A program made the position numbers and the translations under genes. Positions 37,691 through 45,967 of a stretch of DNA of 64,000 bases are shown one piece after another. Every line of letters begins with the position of its first letter. The first letter of the stretch is position 1. The notes under the pieces are model-generated. The model saw nothing but the letters and a program-made list of their open reading frames with translations. It searched no databases and was not told where the DNA came from. This DNA comes from CAVRXQ01 sp963831155. GTDB lineage: Bacteria > Actinomycetota > Acidimicrobiia > Acidimicrobiales > Bog-793. The stretch lies in assembly GCA_963831155.1 (NCBI GenBank), contig CAWHOY010000006.1, positions 62,001 through 126,000 of the forward strand, in the 5' to 3' direction.

Positions 37691-39832
37691 ATGACTGCAA
37701 GTTCTTCGGCGTCAGAGTCGAGCTTCGAGTCCGACGTACCGGCGGTCTCTGAGGCAGCGATCGCTGTCCACTGGCGCGAGGAGGAGTACATCTACCCGCC
37801 GGCCCGCTTCATCGGGCAAGCGAACTCGAGCGACCCGGCTATCCGTGAGCGGTTCACCGAGGACAAATTCCCGGAGTGCTTCCGGGAGTACGCCGACCTT
37901 TTGAGCTGGGACGAGTACTGGCACACGACGCTCGACACGAGCACTGCGCCATTTTGGAAGTGGTTCGTCGGTGGGAAGCTGAACGCCAGCTACAACTGCG
38001 TCGACCGCCACCTTGCAACGGACCGCAACAAGGCGGCGATCATCTGGGTGCCCGAGCCCGAGGACGAGGCGACCCAGGCCATCACGTACCAGGAGCTCTA
38101 TCGGCGGGTGAACGAGACGGCCGCCATGCTGAGCGGCTTCGCCGGCCTGAAGACCGGCGACCGCGTCACCTTGCACATGCCGATGGTCCCCGAGCTACCG
38201 GTCGTGATGCTCGCCTGCGCGCGTCTCGGCATCATCCACTCCCAGGTCTTCGCCGGCTTCTCCGGGGCGGCGTGCGGAGGTCGGATCGCAGACTCCCAGA
38301 GCAAGGTACTGATCACGATGGACGCCTACTACCGGGCGGGCGCGCTTTCGGACCACAAGGCGAAGGCCGACGAAGCCGTCGAGCGGGCGAAAGACGAGGG
38401 CACCGAGGTCGAAAAGGTGCTCGTCTTCCGCCGCCACCCTGGTGAGTACAGCTCGAAGACGCCGATGGTCGAAGGACGGGACTTTTTCGTCGACGAGGTG
38501 ATGGGCGACTACGCCGACAAGCTCGTCCAGCCGGTCTCGATGCCGGCGGAGGCACCGCTTTTCCTCATGTACTCGAGCGGCACGACGGGACGCCCGAAGG
38601 GCTGTCAGCACAGCACCGGCGGCTACCTGGCCTACGTCGCCGGGACCTCGAAGTACTACCAGGACATCCACCCCGAGGACACCTACTGGTGCGCGGCCGA
38701 CATCGGCTGGATCACCGGCCACTCCTACATCGTCTACGGGCCGCTTTCCCTCGGCACGACGACGGTGATGTACGAGGGCGTGCCGACGTATCCGGACGCC
38801 GGAAGGGCATGGCGCATCGCCGAGCGCCTCGGGGTGACGACGTTCCACACTGCGCCAACGACGGTCCGAATGCTCCGCAAGCTCGGCCCGGACGAGCCGA
38901 AGAAGTACAACTACCACTTCAAGCACATGACGACGGTCGGTGAACCGATCGAGCCCGAGGTGTGGCGGTGGTACTACGAGGTCGTCGGCAAGGGCGAGGC
39001 GGTCATCGTCGACACTTGGTGGCAGACCGAGAACGGCGGTTTCCTCGGCAGCACGTTGCCGGCGATCGACCCGATGAAGCCAGGAAGCTGCGGTCCCGGC
39101 GTGCTCGGCGTCTACCCGATCATCTACGACGAGAACGGGAAGGAAGTCGAACGGGGAAGCGGAGTCGCCGGCAACATCTGCATCCGCAACCCGTGGCCCG
39201 GCATCTTCGAGACGATCTGGGGCGACCCCGACCGCTTCGTGCAGACCTATTACGAGAAGTACAACCGGGACAACAAGAGCACGGATTGGCGCGACTGGCC
39301 GTACTTCTCGAACGACGGTGCAACACAAGCGGCCGACGGGTACTTCCGCATCCTCGGACGCGTCGACGACGTCATCAACGTCTCGGGCCACCGTCTCGGC
39401 ACAAAAGAGCTCGAATCGGCGGCGATCACCGTTCCCGAGATCGCCGAGGCGGCGGCAGTTCCGGTCATCGACGAGCTACGCGGCCGGGCCGTCGAGATGT
39501 ACGTCGCGGTGCAACCCGGTATCAAACCGAGCCCCGAGATCGAAGAGAAGGTCTCGAAGGCGATCGAGGTCGAGATCGGCCGGGTGGCACGGCCGAAGAA
39601 GGTCTGGGTCGTCGCCGACATGCCGAAAACCCGCTCGGGAAAGATCATGCGCCGCGTGGTTGCCAGCATTTCGAACTTCACCGACATCGGCGACGTGTCA
39701 ACGCTCGCCAACCCCGAGGTCGTCGAGGACATCCGGCACCACGTCCAGAGCCAGAAGATTGCCTCTGGGGACGTGCCGCGCGAGCTCTCGGCGGAGGAAC
39801 TCGAAGAGATCCAGTCATTCGGCGCCGAATAG
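37691..39832 (+). CDS. acs: Acetyl-CoA synthetase
   Basis: A 713-residue ANL-family ligase making acetyl-CoA from acetate, ATP and CoA through acetyl-adenylate. Core motifs: LFLMYSSGTTGRPKGCQHSTGG (AMP-binding), DTWWQTENGG (acetate pocket with the Trp of Acs), YFRILGRVDDVINVSGHRLGT (hinge) and the C-terminal KTRSGKIMRRV, whose Lys is the residue acetylated in regulated Acs enzymes. ATG 37691 is chosen because GAGAGGGGG precedes it; the ORF opens 30 bases earlier at ATG 37661. The SatP transporter follows after 324 bases. The AcuC/HDAC-like gene ending at 54948 may reverse acetylation of this Lys; that is inference. Confidence 0.96.
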   Translation: MTASSSASESSFESDVPAVSEAAIAVHWREEEYIYPPARFIGQANSSDPAIRERFTEDKFPECFREYADLLSWDEYWHTTLDTSTAPFWKWFVGGKLNASYNCVDRHLATDRNKAAIIWVPEPEDEATQAITYQELYRRVNETAAMLSGFAGLKTGDRVTLHMPMVPELPVVMLACARLGIIHSQVFAGFSGAACGGRIADSQSKVLITMDAYYRAGALSDHKAKADEAVERAKDEGTEVEKVLVFRRHPGEYSSKTPMVEGRDFFVDEVMGDYADKLVQPVSMPAEAPLFLMYSSGTTGRPKGCQHSTGGYLAYVAGTSKYYQDIHPEDTYWCAADIGWITGHSYIVYGPLSLGTTTVMYEGVPTYPDAGRAWRIAERLGVTTFHTAPTTVRMLRKLGPDEPKKYNYHFKHMTTVGEPIEPEVWRWYYEVVGKGEAVIVDTWWQTENGGFLGSTLPAIDPMKPGSCGPGVLGVYPIIYDENGKEVERGSGVAGNICIRNPWPGIFETIWGDPDRFVQTYYEKYNRDNKSTDWRDWPYFSNDGATQAADGYFRILGRVDDVINVSGHRLGTKELESAAITVPEIAEAAAVPVIDELRGRAVEMYVAVQPGIKPSPEIEEKVSKAIEVEIGRVARPKKVWVVADMPKTRSGKIMRRVVASISNFTDIGDVSTLANPEVVEDIRHHVQSQKIASGDVPRELSAEELEEIQSFGAE

Positions 39833-40156
39833 GAGGTTGACGGTCGCCGAAGCGTCATCAGTCGCGAGGTCGACCCGGGAGGGCTCGAACGCAGACCATC
39901 GCGAATACCGCGCGCGTACGGTGCATTGCGCGCGTCGCGGACGGTGACTCCGAGCGACGACCTGGGACGATTCGATCCGGGCAAATGCAGCCCAGCGGGG
40001 GTACCGTTCGGGGTGGCGCCGCCTCGTTCTGGTCAGTGTTTGACTGAATGGGCAGAAAGGAGCCATCTGCAGTAACGAAGACAGTGAGGTGTTGTTCGTC
40101 AAGGGCAGCGATCATTTGGTCGCGCCGGTGCCGAAAGCAAGGGGGAAAACACCCAG
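39833..40156 (+). other. Gene-free leader between acs and the acetate transporter gene
   Basis: These 324 bases hold no convincing gene. A TTGACT hexamer is at 40039-40044, without a good -10 at the usual distance. GCGATC (40108-40113) can pair with GGTCGC (40118-40123) around ATTT, a small hairpin. AAGGGGG ends about ten bases before ATG 40157 and is the likely ribosome binding site. I could not match the leader to a known riboswitch class. Confidence 0.4.
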
Positions 40157-40756
40157 ATGTCAATGACGGAGATGGGCCCCGGAAGTTCGCAACCGACCCC
40201 GGTGTCAATCGCCGACCCGGGTCCGCTCGGTCTCGCCGGGTTCGCGATGACAACGTTCATCTTGAGCTTGGTCAACGCTCAGGTGATCACCGGTGCATCG
40301 AGCGCCGACTTCCTGGGGCTCGCATTGGTATATGGAGGAGCCGCGCAGTTCTTTGCCGGAATGTGGGAGTTCCGCAAGGGCAACACCTTCGGAGCCCTAG
40401 CGTTCGGCTCTTACGGCGCGTTCTGGATAGCGGTGTTCGTTCAGGTGAAATTCTTTCCGGGATCAGCAGCGGGGATCGGGTGGAGTTACTTCCTGCTCGC
40501 GTGGACGATTTTTACGTTCTACATGTTGACTGCCTCGTTGAAGACCACGGGAGCCGTGTTCATGGTGTTCTTGGCCCTGACCGTGACGTTCGCACTTCTC
40601 TGCGCCGGATCGTTCAAGGACTCGGCATCCATTACCCAGGCTGGAGGTGACTGCGGGATCGCCACCGCGATCTTCGCCTGGTACGCATCCTGGGCGGTGG
40701 TCGTGAACTCGACGTTCAAGAGGGCAGTAATGCCCGTATTCCCGCTGAGCGGCTAA
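40157..40756 (+). CDS. satP: Acetate transporter of the GPR1/FUN34/SatP (YaaH) family
   Basis: A 199-residue membrane protein with six predicted spans. The family signature NPxPLGL near the N-terminus appears as DPGPLGLAGFAMTTFILSL. Later LALVYGGAAQFFAGMWEFRKGNTFGALAFGSYGAFWI is the most conserved stretch of acetate/succinate-proton symporters. Located after acs on the same strand and followed by a strong terminator, so it probably serves acetate uptake for Acs. Start ATG 40157; an internal ATG at 40163 is also possible. Confidence 0.92.
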   Translation: MSMTEMGPGSSQPTPVSIADPGPLGLAGFAMTTFILSLVNAQVITGASSADFLGLALVYGGAAQFFAGMWEFRKGNTFGALAFGSYGAFWIAVFVQVKFFPGSAAGIGWSYFLLAWTIFTFYMLTASLKTTGAVFMVFLALTVTFALLCAGSFKDSASITQAGGDCGIATAIFAWYASWAVVVNSTFKRAVMPVFPLSG

Positions 40757-40800
40757 AGAGTACGAATCGATCCGAATGGGGGCATCCCCGACGGACTTCC

Positions 40801-40828
40801 AGCCCCCCTCGATTCTCCGAGGGGGGCT
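40801..40828 (+). terminator. Strong rho-independent type terminator after satP
   Basis: AGCCCCCCTCG (40801-40811) pairs with CGAGGGGGGCT (40818-40828) around a six-base loop, giving an eleven-pair stem. GGTGTTTTC follows, a modest T tract. It separates satP from the tRNA genes. Confidence 0.9.
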
Positions 40829-40854
40829 GGTGTTTTCGGGCGCCGCAACTGGGC

Positions 40855-40882
40855 GATTGGCCGCCGACCTCGCTGGTAGGGT
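40855..40882 (+). promoter_or_regulatory. Possible promoter of the tRNA genes
   Basis: GATTGG (40855-40860) and TAGGGT (40877-40882) are spaced 16 bases apart, 13 bases upstream of the tRNA-Asn. TAGGGT fits an actinobacterial -10; the -35 is weak. Confidence 0.3.
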
Positions 40883-40895
40883 GCCGACGTTCCGA

Positions 40896-40968
40896 TCCGG
40901 GGTAGCTCAATTGGCAGAGCACGCGGCTGTTAACCGTGTGGTTGAGAGTTCGAGTCTCTCCCCCGGAG
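40896..40968 (+). tRNA. tRNA-Asn (anticodon GTT)
   Basis: The acceptor stem TCCGGGG (40896-40902) pairs with CCCCGGA (40961-40967), with discriminator G at 40968 and no encoded CCA. The D-arm contains AGCTCAATTGGCAGAGC. The anticodon stem is CGCGG/CCGTG around CTGTTAA, with GTT at 40929-40931. The T-arm is GAGAG-TTCGAGT-CTCTC. All cloverleaf parts are complete. Confidence 0.96.
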
Positions 40969-40983
40969 CTCATTCCGCGAAAT

Positions 40984-41056
40984 GGGGCCGTAGCTCAGTG
41001 GTCAGAGCAGGGGACTCATAATCCCTGGGTCGAAGGTTCGATCCCTTCCGGCCCCA
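40984..41056 (+). tRNA. tRNA-Met (anticodon CAT), elongator type likely
   Basis: The acceptor stem GGGGCCG (40984-40990) pairs with CGGCCCC (41049-41055), with discriminator A and no encoded CCA. The anticodon loop is CTCATAA with CAT at 41017-41019. The T-arm is GAAGG-TTCGATC-CCTTC. It lies 15 bases after tRNA-Asn. The first pair G-C and the body resemble elongator tRNA-Met. A tRNA-Ile that is later modified at the C of CAT cannot be excluded by eye. Confidence 0.92.
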
Positions 41057-41131
41057 CGAACATGATCTCACTCGACCAGCGCTCGACGCCGAACCAACGC
41101 GAAGGCGCCTTGTAAGTCAAACCTTTAGCGT

Positions 41132-41473
41132 TTGGACGTGGCCGCGGTTGCCGACTTCGACTTGGAAAAGATTCGCAAGTTCTGCGAGGGACGCACCCCG
41201 AAGAAGTTTCGCGACGAGATGCGCGTCGAAGCACACGTCCGCGGCAAATCGGTCACGATCCTCGACTGCCGACCGCCTTGGAACGAGAGCTTTACCGACT
41301 GGTCGCGAATGCCGATCGCTCAGCTCCGCTACTCGAACGAGACGACCCTGTGGACGCTTTACTGGTCCGACCGCAACAGTCGGTGGCACGTCTACGACTT
41401 GATCGATCCGGGGACCGTCGACGAACTTCTCGCGGAGATCGCCAACGACCCGACATGCATCTTCTGGGGCTGA
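41132..41473 (+). CDS. DUF3024 family protein
   Basis: A 113-residue small protein of the DUF3024 family. The characteristic middle and end are visible: RVEAHVRGKSVTILDCRPPWNE, a WSRMPIAQLRYS strand, LYWSDRNSRWHVYDL and the C-terminal EIANDPTCIFWG. No function is established for the family. The TTG at 41132 is the first start in the frame; GTG 41138 is an equally good choice. It is the first gene after the tRNAs and stands alone. Confidence 0.72.
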   Translation: MDVAAVADFDLEKIRKFCEGRTPKKFRDEMRVEAHVRGKSVTILDCRPPWNESFTDWSRMPIAQLRYSNETTLWTLYWSDRNSRWHVYDLIDPGTVDELLAEIANDPTCIFWG

Positions 41474-41683
41474 TCGAGTGTCGCCAATCGCTTCGTTGTC
41501 AACTCAGTAGGTCGCTACTCTCGAGCATTCCCCCATCGCTGCACTGGCGGTGGCGCTCACAGGGTTGAGCGTGTGGTGGGCGCGGAAGCAGTTTACGTGA
41601 CGCTTCACGACGGCGCGGGTGGCTCACGCACTTTGGATTGGCTGGCCCAGTGTTTCACCGGTTCTCCAACAAATGTGCCTGGA

Positions 41684-42157
41684 TTATTTCCGCAATTGGG
41701 CTAACAAACGATCGAGAAACGGCACTTGGCCACTCAACATCTTCGAGCGGGCACGGTCCACCGGAAACCAGGCGGCGCGATCGACCTCAGGAAACGAGTG
41801 CGTCCGTCCAGAGTTTGGTGGCCATTCCATGTCGAACGAATTGCTTGCGATCTCGCTGACATCTATTTCGCAGGCGAGGGCCCACGCAACGATGCGCTTG
41901 CCACTTGGTTGTTTGAGCTTGCCCAGATCCAGCAGCTTTCCCTGAGGCACTGGTTTTCCGAGCTCTTCAGTGAACTCGCGCCTCGCAACGACAAGCGGAT
42001 CCGATTCCCGCGCTGGCTCATACTCGCCCTTGGCTATCGACCAGGCGCCGTCGTCCTTGCTCGCCCAGTACGGACCGCCCGGATGTACGAGGAGAACCTC
42101 GAGCTGATGTGACTCCGAAAAGCGATATGGGAGTATCCCGGCGCTGTACTTAGGCAC
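41684..42157 (-). CDS. Nudix domain hydrolase
   Basis: A 157-residue protein with the Nudix fold, hydrolysing nucleoside diphosphates linked to another moiety. It begins SAGILPYRF and LEVLLVHPGGPYWASKDDGAWSIAKGEYE, typical of an NTP pyrophosphohydrolase subgroup. The Nudix box GEYEPARE...REFTEELG departs from the canonical spacing by about one residue. Sits alone on the minus strand between two plus-strand genes. Substrate unknown. Confidence 0.82.
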   Translation of the reverse strand: MPKYSAGILPYRFSESHQLEVLLVHPGGPYWASKDDGAWSIAKGEYEPARESDPLVVARREFTEELGKPVPQGKLLDLGKLKQPSGKRIVAWALACEIDVSEIASNSFDMEWPPNSGRTHSFPEVDRAAWFPVDRARSKMLSGQVPFLDRLLAQLRK

Positions 42158-42375
42158 GATGCGCGGTCCACAACGCGATCCTCAGAAGATCGAAGGCAGC
42201 CGGGACACGTTTCACTTCGTAAAAGTCCTACCATTCAGCCGGGACTATCACGTGGCCCTTCATCGGATGTTCTCGGACTCCTTTCAGCTGCCTGAAACGA
42301 TGGACCGATACCAAATCGAAACCGGGGACTGCCACCGCCCCGACACGCCGCGGCTCGGCGAGCCAAGATGGCAGT

Positions 42376-42777
42376 GTGACCGATCGCGCGGCGGTACGCC
42401 GTTGGGTCGCAAAATACGAACACGCTTGGCGAACACCGGGCAGCGACGAGCTTTCGTCACTTTTCACTGCCGACGCCACTTACCTGCATTCACCGTACGA
42501 GGAACCCGTCGAAGGCCACGAAGCCATCCGGCAGATGTGGGATGAGGAGAGAGACGGGCCGGACGAGGTTTTCACGCTATCGACCGAAATCGTCGCGGTT
42601 GAGGGTGAGACGGCGGTGATACGCGCCGAAGTTCGGTACGGACAGCCCTTTCGCCAGGAATATCGCGATCTTTGGATCCTGCGCCTCGAATCTGACGGAC
42701 GGTGCGCGTGGTTCGAGGAGTGGGCGTATTGGCCGGGCCGTCCGTACTCCGCGTCGGACGACGCTCAATCCGATTGA
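42376..42777 (+). CDS. NTF2-like / SnoaL-like domain protein
   Basis: A 133-residue protein with the small cone-shaped NTF2-like fold: an N-terminal helix VRRWVAKYEHAWRTPGSDELSS, then LFTADATYLHSPYEEPVEGHEAIRQMW and a curved sheet ending CAWFEEWAYWPGR. Members range from polyketide cyclases to simple binding proteins; nothing here shows a substrate. Start GTG 42376. The 218 bases before it hold no convincing gene. Confidence 0.72.
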   Translation: MTDRAAVRRWVAKYEHAWRTPGSDELSSLFTADATYLHSPYEEPVEGHEAIRQMWDEERDGPDEVFTLSTEIVAVEGETAVIRAEVRYGQPFRQEYRDLWILRLESDGRCAWFEEWAYWPGRPYSASDDAQSD

Positions 42778-43040
42778 AAGAGCGCAACGTCTTCCGATGT
42801 CGCGAGCATGCTGATCACGGAGGAGCTCACGATCTTCCGCTGGTAATGCTCTGTCGACGAACAATTGTCCAGCTCACGAGGGGCGCGCGCACGCTGGCGC
42901 GACCTGTGCCGGATCGATAGTCCGACTCCGCTCAAGATGCCCCGGATTCGTTACTGCGGCCACAAGGAGTGGTCAGGACCATAGTTCTCCCAGGTCAGGT
43001 ACGGCTTAACGACCTGGGGATTTCGGCCGTTATTCACAAT

Positions 43041-44057
43041 ATGCATGCACAGTTGCTGGACAATTCGCCCAGAAACCGCCGCCTGCGAGGCGGCTCGCGG
43101 ATCCGCGTCGCGGTCGTCGGGATGCTCTTCGGCATCGGTCTCGTCGTCCTCACGGCGGGTCCAGCTTCCGCGGGCACGTTGTCCGGTATCAGCTGGACGG
43201 TGAGCAACTCGCAGACATCCAAGACGAGCGTCACCTACGCATACGCGTTCAAAACGGCGACGACGGGGACCATCGCTTCTGTAACAATGACCTCTCCTAC
43301 CGGGACGGGTCTCGGCTCCATTGCCGTCGGAACCGTGTATGGCCTCGGTGCCGGAACAGTCTCGACATCGGGCACGACCATCAAGTACACGGTCACTTCC
43401 CCGGTCTCGGTGAGCTCAGGAATCTCGATTTACATCTCGTTCACCGGTATAACGAACACGTCGACGGCGGGCTCGTACACCTCGACGATCACGACGCAAA
43501 CGTCCGTCCCAGCCACCATCGACTCGGGCACCTCCGGCTCGGTCACCTTCGGTGCGTCGTCGACGGGTGTGACGGTCACGGTCGGCAAGACGCTCACCTT
43601 CACCAACAACACGCCATCGTTCACGTTGGCAGTCGATCCGACGATGTTGAACAACGTCGAGAGCCAGACCGTCACCTTGACCGTGCTGACCAACGCGGCA
43701 AGCGGCTACACGCTCTCAGCATCGGACACAGGCCTGTCACAATCTTCGCCGTCGTACACCATTCCAGCGGTCAGTTCGGGCCCGACGACGGGCGTGGCGA
43801 GCTTCCCAGCCGATGGATTCGGCGTCAGTGCGACCCTTTCGGGCGGTGGGGGTGACGGAGCAACCCTGGCGGCGGGCTTCTCCGGAGGCGACTGGGTCGG
43901 CTATCCCAGCGCGTCCGCCAACTTCCTAACGACGACGAGTGCGACGGGCGCGACGGCGGACACCTTGACGTTGACCGACCAGGTCGCGGTGAACTACGCG
44001 GTGCCTGATGGCACCTACACCGACACGATCACTTACGTCGCGACACCGACGTTCTAG
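43041..44057 (+). CDS. Secreted Thr/Ser-rich beta-type surface protein
   Basis: A protein of 338 residues from ATG 43041, exported by a signal peptide: basic lead, hydrophobic VAVVGMLFGIGLVVLTAG, and cleavage after GPASA. The mature part is almost entirely Thr, Ser, Gly and Val in short alternating strands, with no cysteine. The end (GTYTDTITYVATPTF) resembles the last strand of the WxL-type and related surface domains of Gram-positives, but I find no true WxL motifs. It has no membrane tail or sorting signal. The next gene, eight bases on, encodes a membrane-anchored partner-like protein. Function unknown; surface layer or matrix role is inferred. Confidence 0.7.
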   Translation: MHAQLLDNSPRNRRLRGGSRIRVAVVGMLFGIGLVVLTAGPASAGTLSGISWTVSNSQTSKTSVTYAYAFKTATTGTIASVTMTSPTGTGLGSIAVGTVYGLGAGTVSTSGTTIKYTVTSPVSVSSGISIYISFTGITNTSTAGSYTSTITTQTSVPATIDSGTSGSVTFGASSTGVTVTVGKTLTFTNNTPSFTLAVDPTMLNNVESQTVTLTVLTNAASGYTLSASDTGLSQSSPSYTIPAVSSGPTTGVASFPADGFGVSATLSGGGGDGATLAAGFSGGDWVGYPSASANFLTTTSATGATADTLTLTDQVAVNYAVPDGTYTDTITYVATPTF

Positions 44058-44065
44058 GAGCGACC

Positions 44066-45181
44066 GTGGTTGTCGAATTCCGGCGCCAGCCGCGGCGCAT
44101 TCAGCGCGGCGGCGTACTGACAGTCATCGGCGGACTGCTTCTCCTCGGGTGCGCGACATTGGGACTGGCGAGTATCGCCGCCGCGACCACACATAGCTCA
44201 GATTCCTCCGCCGACCTCTTTGTAACCTCCCCGCCTGGCGCGATCTCCGCCGTACCCGGCAAGGTGGCAACGGCAACGCTGACCGTCGGGAACCTCGGCC
44301 ACACCACGTTGGACGTGGAGATCACCAGTGAACGCGTGGTGCTGCTCGACAACGGTGGGACACGATTTGCCGGTGCGGGGAGCGATCCTCGCTTTGCTGG
44401 GCGGATTCACATCCCTCAGAAGTTTCTCAGCCTGCCCCCGCGGCAAGAGCGCAACGTGAACATCTCGACCGAGGTGCCGAAGGGATTAAAGCCGAATGAC
44501 TACTTCCTCGGTTTCCTCGTCAGCCCGGTGATCAACTCCGCGTCGGTCACGGTGCAAAACGACATCGGCGCGCTCGTCGTTCTCGACGTCCCTGGGCCTC
44601 GCCACATCAAAATCGTCGCGAGCTTCCACGGCCTTCCGGCGTTCGATTTTTCGCTGTCCAGTTCGGCGACGGGTTTCGTGCGGGCGGACAACGATGGCAC
44701 CTCCACCGTTCAGTTCACGACGACAACCGAGACCGGTGGGTGGCCGTCACCGACGGACGCGAACCTCGAGATTCCGGCTCGCCTCCTTCCTCCCGGACTC
44801 TTCCGGGAATTTCCGGTGCACGTCTCGTCGTGGCTTGGTCTTGGCTGGTACACGATTCACACGACTTTCGTCTACGACAAGACCCAGCACTCCACGGGCG
44901 AGGTGACCATCTCGAAGACGGTGGTCATCCTCAATCCTCTCTGGTTGATCGTCATTCCCGCCGCCGGGTTCTTCGTCCTTTTCCGGATCCGGCGCAAGCA
45001 GCACCGACGCTCAGCCCGTCCCCGGGCGACGAAGACCGACTCGGCGCTTCAACAGATGACCGAAGCGCGTCGCGATCATCCCGCGACCCAATCGAGCGAC
45101 AAGATCCTCGCTGAACGAAGACGACAGGGCCGTCACGGAAAGCATTCGGCACCGTCTCGACGAACGAAAACGAGGGTCTGA
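44066..45181 (+). CDS. Membrane-anchored DUF916-like (WxLIP-type) surface protein
   Basis: A 371-residue type I membrane protein. A signal segment (about residues 17-40) is followed by an outside part with two beta-sandwich regions. The first (about 50-160) has the DUF916-like pattern: SPPGAISAVPGKVATATLTVGNLGH, then NGG, LPPRQERNVNISTEVP and NDYFLGFLVSP. A single span PLWLIVIPAAGFFVLF lies near 295-312, followed by a strongly basic cytoplasmic tail. In Firmicutes DUF916 proteins tether WxL-domain proteins to the wall. GTG 44066 has GGAG that overlaps the stop of the surface protein gene, so the pair is one unit. Confidence 0.68.
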   Translation: MVVEFRRQPRRIQRGGVLTVIGGLLLLGCATLGLASIAAATTHSSDSSADLFVTSPPGAISAVPGKVATATLTVGNLGHTTLDVEITSERVVLLDNGGTRFAGAGSDPRFAGRIHIPQKFLSLPPRQERNVNISTEVPKGLKPNDYFLGFLVSPVINSASVTVQNDIGALVVLDVPGPRHIKIVASFHGLPAFDFSLSSSATGFVRADNDGTSTVQFTTTTETGGWPSPTDANLEIPARLLPPGLFREFPVHVSSWLGLGWYTIHTTFVYDKTQHSTGEVTISKTVVILNPLWLIVIPAAGFFVLFRIRRKQHRRSARPRATKTDSALQQMTEARRDHPATQSSDKILAERRRQGRHGKHSAPSRRTKTRV

Positions 45182-45245
45182 GCGCGGCCACTCCGGCACA
45201 AGCTGACCGTCGAGCCTCGAACGCCTCCACCGCGGGTCGTGCAGG

Positions 45246-45796
45246 CACGTCGCCGCACCAAAAGCGGCACTCGCGTCGCTCCAGCACATCGTCGGAAGGA
45301 TCTCGAAGGCCGTTCAAGGGGACCCGAACGCAGGTGGAGGCGTCTTCAAACTGTTGCCGTCCAACAACCGGCGGAGATCGTGAACTACAAGACGATGGGT
45401 TCGACTCCCGCGCTTCTCGCTGCTGGACTCGCGATCGCGGCGGCGCTCGCCCTCGCATTGACGCTCGTCGCGTCGGTCCGTAGGCGTCGCAGGGATCTCG
45501 CGCTGTTGAAAAAACTCGGTTTCGCACGACGGCAGTTGTCGGCGGTGGTCTTATGGCAAGCGTCGATCGCCGCGGTCGTCGGCGTTGTCATCGGGATCCC
45601 ACTCGGAATCCTTCTCGGACGGACCTTGTGGGACGTGTTCGCCCGCGAGATCTACGCGGTGCCCCAGACGACGGTGCCCGTATTGCAAGTCGTCTTCGTC
45701 GCGATCGGAGCAATCGTCCTAGCCACCGTCGTCGCCTACCTACCGAGTCGCTCCGCCGCTCGAACGTCGATCGCGCCCTTGTTGCGTACCGAATAA
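45246..45796 (+). pseudogene. Decayed C-terminal remnant of an FtsX-type permease
   Basis: The longest frame from about 45359 encodes the last FtsX module: QQPAEIVNYKTMGSTPALLAAG, VRRRRRDLALLKKLGFARRQL and the ending PSRSAARTSIAPLLRTE, with three membrane spans. Just upstream, in a different frame, bases 45246-45350 read ALASLQHIVGRISKAVQ then GDPNAGGGVFKLLP, which is the segment that precedes this module in intact permeases. So the gene lost its 5' part and also carries a frameshift near 45350. No ATPase gene is adjacent. It is not related closely to the permease at 16684-18918. Confidence 0.75.
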
Positions 45797-45967
45797 GCCG
45801 CCCGACCGCATCCGGCGGTGGAAGGCGCGCTTCGCGACGAGGAGAAGCACACGGCGGATCGCGCGACCTTGCTTGCGACGACCGGCCCGAACGAGGCCGA
45901 GCGGCGCCGGCGGTAGCGTCGCCCGCCCTTGCGTACAGCTCGTGCCTCGCTCCGCCAAAATGGGGGC

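Noticed and set aside
39833..40156. Riboswitch in the satP leader
   Set aside because: Only a six-pair hairpin is visible and no known riboswitch core could be matched by eye.
42159..42545. 128-codon plus-strand frame before and over the NTF2-like gene
   Set aside because: It overlaps the better-supported NTF2-like frame and shows no recognisable domain.
43041..44057. Calling the secreted protein a true WxL protein
   Set aside because: The two WxL tripeptides that define the domain are missing; only general beta-strand style and the partner gene resemble that system.
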